Positions 10,978-21,073 of a stretch of DNA of 64,000 nucleotides are shown piece after piece (positions within the stretch are counted from its first letter, which is position 1; each line of letters begins with the position of its first letter). The notes beneath the pieces were generated by a model. The model was not told the origin of the DNA and made no database searches. It saw only the letters and a list, made by a program, of their open reading frames with translations. Position numbers and translations under genes: made by a program. The stretch comes from Sepioteuthis lessoniana. Lineage: Eukaryota > Mollusca > Cephalopoda > Myopsida > Loliginidae. Location of the stretch: NCBI GenBank assembly GCA_963585895.1, contig OY757907.1, positions 112,251,879 through 112,315,878 on the forward strand. Direction: 5' to 3'.

Positions 10978-11871
10978 CAGGGTGGAACGATAAAATTGTC
11001 GTTCTAAAGAAAACAACACTACAGTTTTATTTTAAAACTTTTATTGAAAAAATCAATTCAGGTAACTTGATTATGGAGTAGAGCTGACATCTATTATATG
11101 TAGTCGCCTTCAACCTCAATCACCGCCTCGATATGGATCCGGAACTGGAAGCATGCCTTTTCCACAAGCGCCAGCGGGAGCTCGGTGAATACTCGGCGGA
11201 TGGCGGCGATCAGGCTGGCTTTAGTGCTGTGGAAGGTCATGTTGGTGATGTTCTCGACGTATGACCAAACGAAGTAGTCCAGCAGGTTTAGGTCGGGGGA
11301 GGAGGGGGCCAGTGAGAGAAGGGTACAAAGTCGTAGCACTCCCTCTGAAGCCAAGCCTGGGTCTCTTTGGACTTGTGGGCCGGTGCCGAGTCCTGCTGCC
11401 ACACCCAGGGTCTACCACCGGCCACCTGACTGCACCAGGGGATCACCATACTCTTCAGCACATCCAGGTACACTTTGGTGTTGACTTTCAAGCCGACTTC
11501 GAAGATGTGAGGTGGCAGTATGTAGCCCTCACTTGAAACCACACCAAAGACCATAACCGTAGCCGGATACTTTGTTTTCATCACCCTTGGCACGTTCCTG
11601 TTATTCGTGGCAATGCAGCATTGTCATAACTTGGATCGGTAGAGATCATGAGTTGTACTGCGGCGCATCTCCGATCTCGCTGGTTGAACATTGTGTCACT
11701 TTCAGACGTGATAGAAGGCTCCTATCGCTCTAGGGATTTGTACACAAATGGCCAACTAGTAGATGGTCTGCAACAAAAAAAAAAAAAAAAGAAAAAGAAA
11801 ACCGGTTTTCATTAAACGGAAATGGAATCATGTCGCCTTTTCTTGGGCGACAATTTTATCGTTCGACCCTG
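10978..11871 (-). mobile_element. mariner-family transposon, internally deleted
   Basis: Both ends carry matching terminal inverted repeats (CAGGGTGGAACGATAAAATT at left; complement of CGTTCGACCCTG at right), each next to a TA dinucleotide (10976-10977 and 11872-11873), as in Tc1/mariner insertion. The minus strand encodes C-terminal transposase pieces: VMKTKYPATVMVFGVVSSEG, then WQQDSAPAHKSKETQAWLQ (second catalytic Asp), then in another frame SSPDLNLLDYFVW (third Asp). The segment with the first Asp is missing and there is a frameshift between the second and third. At 894 bp it is shorter than a usual 1.3-kb mariner, so it is dead. Confidence 0.93.
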
Positions 11872-12169
11872 TACAACAGTGCCTTTAAGAAATTCAAGCT
11901 CTCCTGAAAGGTCTCAAATAATGATGGTCGTACTGTTCCCTAGGCTGCGTTTTAAAACATCTTAATCAACAACTGGCTCTCATTCCTTATTGGGCTGGAT
12001 TTCAAGTGAAAGTTAACCGTCTTCAAAATTCTTTAATCAGTTTATAGCAATATGGTTAGATTCTCTTTCATTTACTTTCATTTTATAGTGAGTGCCTCAT
12101 GAAGTTTAAAGTTTTGCAAGCTCGTTTAGCAGACCTTAGCCAGTATAATAAATATATAATATCTTCACA

Positions 12170-12260
12170 GATTTAATGAGTTCCTTCAGCTGCTTTGAGG
12201 CTCATATCAAAGTTGATGAACCCAGTCTGCCCTTAGCTGGAAGGAGAATTAATCATATTC
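12170..12260 (-). repeat. tSINE-A middle fragment
   Basis: Only AACCCAGTCTGCCCTTAGCT and the adjoining linker (GGAAGGAG) remain. A complete copy follows immediately. Confidence 0.5.
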
Positions 12261-12267
12261 ATAATCA

Positions 12268-12558
12268 TATTTACCCAACCCCACCGCTCTGGCAGGATAT
12301 GACACATAGTCAATTTTTAAGCAGAGTTTAACAGGTTTGAATTCAGAGTTTTCCTTCTCCTAGACTAGTTGCCTCGCCAAGGCTGAAGAACCTAGTCTGC
12401 CCTACTATTTACCCATAGCTGGAGGGAGAGTTATTGGATTCATACCTTTCCCAAGGTTATTAGTGCTATGTGAAATGCAATCAGTCTCGTCAAGGATTTG
12501 AACTCGTGTCGCCGTGTCCATTTCTTACGACGATAACCATTACACCACGGGCACCTCA
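12268..12558 (-). repeat. Complete tSINE-A
   Basis: Tail end at left (CCGCTCTGGCAGGATATGAC), middle with TAGACTAGTTGCCTCGCC, tRNA-like head at right with GGATTTGAACTCGTG (B box) and AACCATTACACCACGGGC (A box side). It abuts the LINE fragment on its right. I see no clear target duplication. Confidence 0.88.
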
Positions 12559-13005
12559 AAAGGTGAAATGACATATGCACAAACCAGAATTTTTCCAAGG
12601 ATATGAGATACATAAGATTCACTGGAACTCTAAGATTCAAACGGATCATCGAATCCCGGCCAGAAAATCAGCTTTATGATAGATTAGGAAGAAGAAAAGA
12701 CCACAGAGTAAAACAAAAGAAAACTAAAAGATAAACACACACTTGGATCTTCCCAGAGAGTTGAGAAAGTCGAGGAACATTAAGAGAACGTTGATACTTC
12801 TTGTTGCAGTTGCCTTTGTAACAGTGCCTAGCGGCGTGGGAAAGAAACCTAGGGAGCTGAAAATCCGAGGAAGAATCAAAAACATTCAGTCAACCTCATC
12901 GTTAAGTTCAGCTACAATACTTCGAAGGTCCTTGAAACCTGAGAAGAGTTGCTGTCTCACAGACCTTTAGAAAACCTGTTTAAAAGGAGCATGACTCTTC
13001 ATAAC
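12559..13005 (+). mobile_element. R4-like LINE, 3' end fragment
   Basis: Translation across several frames recovers the family order: EFFQGYEIHKIHWNSKIQTD, then DLPRELRKSRNIKRTLILL, then RELKIRGRIKNIQSTSSL and ATILRRSLKPEKS. The first part covers the restriction-like endonuclease region and the rest the conserved C terminus seen again at 46.5, 50.6, 51.0 and 52.8 kb. RT is missing. The R4/Dong-type assignment is an inference from memory of that architecture. Confidence 0.75.
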
Positions 13006-13039
13006 TCATTTACAAACCTGCCAGAATGTAACATCGTAC

Positions 13040-13185
13040 ACAGTAAGTTCGAGTGCCAGTCACAATATCACATTCACTAATAACTTTTGTGAAAGGTATA
13101 AACCTTCCTTATCCCTACTGGTCTAGGTTAAATAATATCACTACCGTTCTTTTAGAATGTTGGCTTTGTTTTTAAATAAGCAATT
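13040..13185 (+). repeat. tSINE-B partial
   Basis: TAAGTTCGAGTGCCAGTC is a B-box-like piece; GTGAAAGGTATAAACC and TAATATCACTACCGTTCTTT follow as in tSINE-B. The hairpin end is eroded. Confidence 0.6.
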
Positions 13186-13189
13186 AAAG

Positions 13190-13975
13190 AAAACTACAAA
13201 ACCTCAGTTAAAGCACGTGTTAAAACTATCATATTGTATTGCCATTGTCTTTTGTGTAAATGTATGTCTAAATACTTAAAAATATTTGATTCATCCTAAT
13301 ATCTATCTAGTTCAACCTGGATTAGATTCTCTTTAGTTAGACTGGAATGTTGATCTAATTCATCCCACGAGCAATTTTCTGTTAGACTAGCGTGTTAACC
13401 CTAGCTCTATAACAAGCGCCTCGAATAAATCTGTGTTTGACGTTGTGTGCGTATGGGAAAATAGAAGTCTTTTACTAGATTTTTCCAATCGCTATCACTT
13501 GTGCAAAGAACTTGCGAAGGTTGAGATTGGTGGGGAGAGTCTATCAAGCCGATGACCCTTTGATAGCGGAAATACATTGAAACTAATTGAGATAGCATTA
13601 ACTCAAGGAACAGCTGCCTTGCATTGTCTCAGCGTCTGCCTTACACAATTCTATCCAAATGGAACATACAAAAGGCTGTGAAGCTTATTTAGCGGGATTG
13701 GGGAAGGAAGACAGATGTCAGAGATGGTAGTGGGCAAGTAATGAAGGGTCTGTATGCGGAAAAGAATGGGAAAAAGAAGAAAAAAAGTGTGGGAAAAGAA
13801 GAAAATAATGTGTAAACAAAGAAAGGAGAAAATGGAAAGACAAAAAAAAGGAGACGGAGTAAAGAGTTAACGTAAAAATGACTGGCGAAGGAAGAGAGGA
13901 ATGAAGAGAACGAAGGAAAAAGAAAGAGTGAACGTGAAAGAGAAGGAGTAATTAGAAAAAGAAAGAAATCTTGTG
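13190..13975. other. AT-rich, then purine-rich tract
   Basis: Nothing is recognised up to about 13690. From there the plus strand is strongly biased to A and G (GAAAAAGAAGAAAAAAAGTG and similar) for nearly 290 bp. It could adopt triplex or simply be decayed simple repeat. Confidence 0.6.
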
Positions 13976-14329
13976 TACACGTGTTATTTTAAAGGTCTAA
14001 ATTTCTATCTAAAACTTAGCGTAGTAATCATGATGATATTCAAATATAGTAAATTACGAAAAGAAGTAAGTTTCAAAATTATTTTCACAAATTAATGATT
14101 TTTTGGCTGAAAATCAAGAACTGTCCTATACTTGAGGTCGACCTACGTCTATAATTATTAGGATTATATTTATAATTATAAATCTAATACAAGTGAAATA
14201 ATCCCGTTCACCAAGAATTCCAAATTTTTATTAAATGACAATTTTTATAACTTAAAATCTCAGGAAATGGGAACGAAGATACAGAAAGTAATGGATGAAT
14301 TAATTGATTTATTAATTTTAAGGGCATGA

Positions 14330-14690
14330 AAATCCGCCTCGGGTTATTTCATACTTAGACGTTTATTTTACGTTCTTATTTACAGTGTTTGTGTTGTTTA
14401 TTTAGAGTTTTTGTTGCAGTCTAATACGAATGATATTTAAACAAATTTATATGACCCATAGACTAGACCCTAACTGGTACTAATCTTATGGATCAGAGTG
14501 GACCTGGGAGTAATGACTGTTAAGGAAAATTCCACATTCCTGAGATCTTCAGAAGCGTAGCCACAGTATCAGATACAGTTTAGAGTCATACCAAGGACAC
14601 CCTTTTTTGTGTGGCTAGTGGAGGAGGACTTACCCTTTTGCAGGGGATACAGTAAGCTTATTAAAATACCGACCAACGGGGCTTAATTTT
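14330..14690 (-). repeat. HTR subfamily-2 copy
   Basis: The left end has a variant tail (GGGCATGAAAATCCGCCTCG, GGTTATTTCATAC) instead of the usual hairpin. ACCCATAGACTAGACCCTAA and GGGGATACAGTAAGCT belong to the HTR head. Similar variant tails occur at 27.7, 36.7 and 43.6 kb. Confidence 0.65.
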
Positions 14691-14810
14691 GCAAGATTGA
14701 TATTCAGACATGGGAGAAAAGCAGTTGGTTTGAAAAATATATTTTCGAAAATTAATGATGATTCAAGAGTCGAACGATACACGAAATTGACTTATATACG
14801 ATTGCAGAAT

Positions 14811-14898
14811 TATTATGATTATCATATTTATTTATTATGATTATCATGTTTATTTATTATGATTATCATATTTATTTATTATGATTATCATGTTTATA
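14811..14898. repeat. 22-bp tandem repeat, four copies
   Basis: The unit TATTATGATTATCAT plus a 7-bp linker repeats exactly every 22 bp, with an alternating A/G at one position, hinting at duplication of a 44-bp dimer. Confidence 0.95.
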
Positions 14899-15045
14899 AC
14901 TCGTATTTCTCATTCAGCAGAAAATCCAATTAATAATTTCTCTAACTTACATAACTTTATGGATATCTAATCAAACAAGAACGAAGATACAAAATGGGAA
15001 GACGTGGGTGTGCCTGTTATGTGTGTATGTGTTCGTGTGCATGTA

Positions 15046-15842
15046 GTTTGGTTGTTTGGATTTTATGGCATATCAACCTTTGTGGGTTATTTAATGCCAA
15101 ATACGTTTTTATACAAATGAACAGTTCTATTTCAAACAATTCAATTTCGCGTAAGTACACAGTTTATTTGTCAAAAACATTTCTATTTCAAGCTATTCAG
15201 TTTAGCCAAACAGTTATACTTCAAACTAATCAGTTTAGTATAAGTATAGATTTTGTTTACACACAGTAGAATGCCAAAACGGTTCTATTTTAAACAATTC
15301 TGTTTAGCGTAAGTACTGTCTCAATGTCAAAAACAATTCACTTTTACGTAAGTACGCAGTTTAAATGTAAGTACATATTAATTTAATTATCAAAAACTTT
15401 TCGATTTCAAGCTATTCAGTTTAGTCAGACAGTTCTATTTCAAATAATTCAATTTAGTATAAGTACAGTTTTTGTCCACACACACTTAAATGTCAAAGCA
15501 GTTCCATTTCAAGCAATTCAATTTAGCATAAGTACGCAGCTTAGTCTTATTTGATCCATAGATTGGGCCTTATCAAGTGCTACCACGCTGGGTCAGTGTG
15601 GACTTAGGAGTGATGGCAATGAAGGGGCACTCCGCATTCCCCAAAGTTCCAGTATCATTGAAACCTCACCATCAGATTGTTTAGAGTCGCATCAGGACAC
15701 TCGTTGGAGGGTGTCTTACCCATCTGCAGAGATGCAGTCGGTATATTATACTGCCCCAGCTGACACGGCAATACACAGTTAAATGTAAAAAAATAGGCAG
15801 TTTAAATGGTAAAAGAAAACTCTCGAAACCAGCCGACTGGGC
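15046..15842 (-). repeat. Complete HTR with expanded minisatellite
   Basis: The left tail (GGCATATCAACCTTTGTGGG, TTATTTAATGCC) is preceded by TTGGTTGTTTGG. Many CAATTCAGTTTAGCATAAGT-type units follow, then the core and head ending GCCCCAGCTGACACGGC. It is longer than most copies because of extra internal units. Confidence 0.85.
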
Positions 15843-16074
15843 AATGTGCATGTCGTTATATACATAAAAGACAAAATCTATCCATTTTACTGACGTAAAA
15901 TCGCTGCTTTCTTGTTATTTGTGATCGGTATTCGCTTCTGTGCCTAATTCAGCTAATGTAATTATCTGACGATGCATTGCACCACTTCAAATACTAAATG
16001 GCATAAGACCTAGGCACCTTGAATTGAGTACCTAAGGATTGATGAAAACTTGAATCTTACTAGCATTTTAAACA

Positions 16075-16257
16075 GAAAAATACTTTATGGAATACGCATT
16101 GGACGGCTACTTTGTAGTTAACGAGTTTGAACTCCAGTCGGGCAATTAGTTTCGCTTTCGGATTAATGTCCAAGGGAAAAAGTATAAAACCTCCAAATAT
16201 GTTAAATAATACCACTACCGTTCTTCTACAAAAATGCCTTGGCATTGAGTAACACAA
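16075..16257 (+). repeat. tSINE-B, 5' degraded
   Basis: GAGTTTGAACTCCAGTCGGG is the B-box region and ATAATACCACTACCGTTCTT the linker. It ends near GCCTTGGCATTGAG, so the final part of the tail is missing. Confidence 0.7.
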
Positions 16258-17387
16258 AATCTTTTGGAAAATAGATTCTTAATGCAAACGAAGATTACTC
16301 ACTTGAATGGAGTCTGGTCAAGAATCCTTGACCATACATAGGAAATGGTGGATCTATGCCTTTACTCAGTAATAGATGAATACCTTCGATTTTCAGTGAT
16401 ATCTCTTCAAGCCCAATTTTGTACCTCGATATAAATGTATCAATAATGAATAACGTGTTAAAATAAAAAGAGAAGATTTGAGAAAATGAGAGGCAGGTAT
16501 TTTGAAAGACGATGAAACATAAAAACTAAAAAAAAAAAAAAAAAAAAAAAATCTACACAATATATAGAAAATCAATTGATTTCCACGCTAAAAAAGTGTT
16601 CATTTTTGTTTAAAAAAATAGAAGCTTTAGTTTTTATATTCTATTATCCATCAGGGTGTACACGCTTGTTTTAGAATTTCTTTGAGAATTCGCAGACGAA
16701 AATATTTAACTTACCGAGAAAAACTTGAAGGATCAAAGCCTAAAATAATTGAAGAAACTGCTAAAAATATATATTTAACAAGTTAGAATCATAGATAAAG
16801 CGTTAACTTTTTAAAAATCTTATTTCCAGCCTACCGCAATTTCATAAATAGTAAAGAAAAAAATAATTTCTCAGAATTATTCTCCACTTACTAAACAACC
16901 TTTGAGTTTATTTTTTTTTGAGTAAAAGTTTTATATTTCTTTTCTTTTAAGAATTCATTTAATTTCAACATCGCTTAACAATCTTAAGTTGAACGAATAT
17001 GTTACAGTTTACATAGATTTATTAGTACTGCTATTTCAGCTTTAGCTTGTTTATGAAAAAAACTGCAGTTGGCGCGCAATACAAGCTAACACATATATAG
17101 ATTCTCCCTCTACTACACAGTAAAACACAGATATTTTATGCACAAAAAAAATATTCATTTTGATTAAAAATAATGTTACATTTCATGCATAGATCTTCAT
17201 TTTCTCTCATAAAATATTTACAATCTAACACTCTCATTTCGCACAAGAAAATACTTTTGTTTTTCAACAAACTTTTCACGAAACTTTTCACTAAAATGTA
17301 TGAATTCGTAGATCAGAATTTTATTCAATCATTTAAACTTTCGTCGACAGCAAATATGAATAAAGCGATTTAAACCTCTCCTGTATG
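16258..17387. other. AT-rich DNA, nothing recognised
   Basis: A poly-A run of more than 20 bases lies near 16530; otherwise only short chance frames. Confidence 0.5.
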
Positions 17388-17630
17388 TTTTACCCAACCC
17401 CTCCGCAACAGGCAAGATACAACATAAGATCATTTTTTACAAGTAAAGTACATTTAGTTTGAATTCAGTTTTCGTTCTAGCCTTTCTCCTCTACTCAGTC
17501 TGCCCTGCTATTTATCCATAGCTAAGAGGAGATAGATTTAGGCTTTCCTCAAAGGCATTACACACGAAACTGAAACCCGAACAGCTTGCCATGTTATAAT
17601 TGTTACGCTAAGCGCACCTCCGTAAATTTC
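17388..17630 (-). repeat. tSINE-A copy, diverged
   Basis: TTTACCCAACCCCTCCGCAA at left, ACTCAGTCTGCCCTGCTATT in the middle and a degraded tRNA-like head (AATTGTTACGCTAAGCGCAC) at right. Confidence 0.75.
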
Positions 17631-18139
17631 TCCTGCAGTGTGATGGTTCAATGGTGAGTCAGCTCCTCTGGAGAGATCTTCTGGTCCACCTGTACAGTAA
17701 TTTTGCTGCATTGTAACGATGGCTTTGTGGCGCTGTGCCAGATTAAACTAAGCTTAGTAAGTAGCTATAAAAAGAGCTTAAGTCAATTAAATAATAGAAA
17801 GTGTATTCAAGGCAATGGCAAAAAAGTCTAAGAATAATCAAATCTAAAAAAAACCCAAAAAAAACATAACGAAAAAAACATAACAAAACAAAAGAAGACA
17901 AAAAACCCAAACGCATTGTTTCAACCATCTAGTTTGAAGTCACCCAATACCTACTCTTTGTAGATAGGCAAATAAAAAGTACTGCTCCGAAAGAGTGATG
18001 GTAAAAGTCTGTACCATATCCAATTCGGGCGTGTACATTCCTCTAAAATTGAAGTTGCAACTCATACAGAAAAGGAAGGTCAAAATATAAAGGAATAAAT
18101 CACTTAGACGAGTCAGTTATTAAGTTTAGTTGGGAACAA

Positions 18140-18228
18140 AATCAGAAGTATGGAACAACGTGTGATGATCGAACTCGCCATCAATGGCTTACCAAGACTG
18201 ACTTGCAGGCCACTACACTAGAAGCCAA
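18140..18228 (-). repeat. tRNA-like SINE head fragment
   Basis: In reverse complement it shows TAGTGTAGTGGCCTGCAAGT (A box) and GGCGAGTTCGATCATC (B box) about 40 bp apart. No tail was identified. Confidence 0.5.
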
Positions 18229-18494
18229 AACAAAAAGAGAAATATGTACATCGCTAATTGAGGAATGGATCGGAAAAAGACTGGTAAAATCTAATTCAAA
18301 GGATCCAGTGGATCTTGTGAAACGCATTATTTAGTACAAGAAATTACACAGTATTTGATAAGAAAATAGTCTAAGAAACGAGTGAAGGAAATGGAATGTT
18401 TAAGAAAAGTGACATGGGGTGATAAAAAAGGATAAAAAGCGGTCAAAGAGTTAACGATTAACATTCTTGAAGTAAATCCTCTGACTTCGATTTC

Positions 18495-18715
18495 TTTATT
18501 TAATGTCAAATCAACTTCCGTTGGATGTTTTACGCCCAATCCATCTTTGTAGAAGAACAGTAGCAGACATATAGCTGAAGAATAAGGTTTTTTTTTTACC
18601 GTTCCTTTGGGTATTTGTCCAAAATCGAGCGTAATAACTCGACTATAGTTTGAATTTGCTACGATGTAAAAGCCAGGCACGTTAGCCCTTGCATCACGGG
18701 GCAGCCCCATTAGAT
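18495..18715 (-). repeat. tSINE-B copy
   Basis: An eroded hairpin tail at left (TTTAATGTCAAATCAACTTC), AGAAGAACAGTAGCAG in the linker, and the head at right ending GCATCACGGGGCAGCCCC. Confidence 0.75.
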
Positions 18716-18984
18716 GTCTTGTGTGAAGAATAAATTATGAAGTTGCTAAAAAAGGGACCAAATAATTAAACATGAACTAAATTATAGACTTCTCTTTAAT
18801 GAGAGAGCGAGAAGGAGGAGGAGGAGTGTAGAGAGAGGTGACTTAATGATTAAATTGTAAATATTCAAAGGAAAGAAAAAAAAAACGTTGGACAAAGAAG
18901 GAGAGTTAAAGAGAAAACATATAACGAAGAGCAGAAAATTTGCACCCGCCACCGAAAAAATTGATCACAGATTATGGTTTGCTT

Positions 18985-19425
18985 TTGTTTTTATGACATA
19001 TCAACCATTGTTGGTTCGTTAATGTCGAATCCTCTTTAAACATATAAATTTAATATATATAATTTAGTCTAATTGGCTTTTATGGCATATCACTATTGTT
19101 GGTTATTTAATGCCAGATCCTGCTTATACATATTAAATATATAGGATTTGGTTTGGTTTTAGGGCATATCAACCCTTGTAGGTTTTTTTAATAACAAAGC
19201 CTCTATATACATACACATTACATATATATGGTTTGGTTTGGTTTGGTTTGGTTTGGTTTGGTTTGATGGCATACCAATCATTGTTGGTTATTCAATGTAA
19301 TATCCTCTCAATACATACGTATTAAATATATAAGATTTGCTTTCATTTGTTTTTAAGGCATATCAACCATTGTATGTTATTTAATGTCAAATCTTGTTCA
19401 TACATATATATTAAATAAATGATTT
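18985..19425 (-). repeat. Array of five hairpin-tail units
   Basis: The GGCATATCAACC..TTGGTTATTTAATG tail motif occurs five times (near 18995, 19083, 19164, 19268 and 19357), spaced about 80-105 bp, each followed by a short spacer rich in ATTAAATATATA. One spacer has expanded to about seven GGTTT units. No HTR body lies between units. Confidence 0.85.
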
Positions 19426-19620
19426 CTTAACGCATAGTTTGTAGACGATATTTTTAAACGAACCTGAACTCATTTTTATAGCACACAGTTAAATGGTTTC
19501 AAGTATTTCAATTTAACACGAATGATTCTATCATTAATCATTTCATAACACAAGATTAAATGGTTTTAACTATTTCTTTCTAACAGTAAAAATTTTATAT
19601 CGATCCTTTTGCATGCATTA
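19426..19620 (-). repeat. HTR-like 3' segment
   Basis: CGCATAGTTTGTAGACGATA and CACACAGTTAAATGGTTTCA resemble the start of the copies at 5.0 and 22.65 kb. The head is absent. Confidence 0.5.
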
Positions 19621-19639
19621 TTTTTCCACAAGACTAGAA

Positions 19640-19805
19640 GTATAGAGCACTCAGTCAGAAGAAAATTCGATAACCATTATACCACGCGTGGTTCCTTAAA
19701 ACTAAATTTAGCACATGGCCAGAATTATGAGACACTCAGTGAAAAGTGAATTTACTAATGATGGTATGCTAGGCGACTGTGCTAACCGATAAACCACGTG
19801 AGACG
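19640..19805 (-). repeat. Two tRNA-like head remnants
   Basis: ATAACCATTATACCACGC and CTAACCGATAAACCACGTGA each resemble the reverse complement of the SINE A box. Both are short and decayed. Confidence 0.35.
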
Positions 19806-20719
19806 GCCTAGATAGATTGATAGATTTATTTGTGAGAATTACAAAGAAAAATCATTGGAGATTGAAAGTAAACTGAATTTAAGAATTGACAGTATATGGC
19901 TCAGAAAGCTTCTTAGTAATTAAGACACACACACATACTTGCGCACACATACACATGCATATATACACAGGAAGAGAGACAGAGAGCTAGGGGAGGGGGT
20001 AGCAAGAGAAAAATGGGAATGGGAGAAGAGAGGGAATTGAAGAACTATAGCATTTACTAGACAAATTACAGACAGGTTTAAGCCAAGTAGGAATTAATGA
20101 ACTGGACAGATATTAAGTCGGGATTTTCTAGTTTGTCAGCGTTGGATAATTGTGTCGTTGACGGTGCCATCACTGGTCGACGGTCAAACGCTGGTCATCG
20201 GATTTTAGCATTACACAATCAGAATTAAGATCACCAACTGACATTAGATAGTATTTGTTTTATTAGAATGTTATGCACTTATATTCATATCAAATATATA
20301 AGTTTTAAGTGCGACAACAAATCAAGAAAACGTAGTTACTAGAATTTTGTCTTCAAAATTTCATTGCATTTCTCTTAATTAAGTGCATCGACAAAGGAAA
20401 ATGTGGCTATGTTGAAAATTGTATAAATTATTCGCTATTACTTTGGTTACACAAATATTGACGTACTACATAAGTTGATAAAGATTCGATAATTTACAGT
20501 CAAACATTATGCAATAAAACGGATATTAATGTATACTGTTCATAAGTAAATTTCACGGCATTGAAACCCAGCAACCACAGATGTGAATATGTAGCTGCTC
20601 AAGATTAAATAGGCAACTGATATATATATTCATACAGTTTCATTTTAAGATAAAGAGGTATTGGAATTTTATTTTTTACTTATTTTGAATACTATAGAGT
20701 TTGATAATAGATATGTAAA
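19806..20719. other. AT-rich DNA, nothing recognised
   Basis: Holds a short (AC)n tract near 19927 and a GA-rich patch near 19970-20040; no gene or repeat family was recognised. Confidence 0.5.
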
Positions 20720-20930
20720 GTAAAGTTGGCGACCTTAGTCGAGAGGGACCCGAAGGCTCCCTTTTCAATAGCTACTGTTCGGAGGAGTAGAGTAGGGCGC
20801 TACTATATTCCTCGAGTTACTCCATTTTACCCTTATAATGCTGAGTGTTAAGCAAGGTAGCATTTAGCACTATTTTTGTGTCTTTGGTATGACTCGACCT
20901 GGGATTGAACCCCGGTCTCCCATTTATACC
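20720..20930 (-). repeat. tSINE-E copy
   Basis: The reverse complement of the family end is at left (AAAGTTGGCGACCTTAGTCG, GGCTCCCTTTTCAATAGCTA) and the B box at right (CTGGGATTGAACCCCGGTCT). The A-box end is lost. Confidence 0.8.
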
Positions 20931-20964
20931 TAATAATATCTGACTTTTTATTTTCTACAACAAA

Positions 20965-21033
20965 TATTATGGTTTGGTTTGGTTTAGTTTGGTGACATGG
21001 CATATCAACCATTGTAGGTTATATAATGCTAAT

Positions 21034-21070
<37 letters not shown>
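20965..21070 (-). repeat. Hairpin-tail unit plus (TA)n
   Basis: A single tail unit (GGCATATCAACCATTGTAGG, TTATATAATGC) after a GGTTTGGTTTAGTTTGG run, ending in about 16 TA units that border the LINE. Confidence 0.8.

Positions 21071-21073
<3 letters not shown>

Noticed and set aside
11261-11536. Plus-strand 91-codon frame over the mariner
   Set aside because: Antisense to the transposase relic; no independent support.
14811-14898. Regular 22-bp repeats as a CRISPR array
   Set aside because: Units are directly tandem with no unique spacers, AT-only, and the context is an animal genome.
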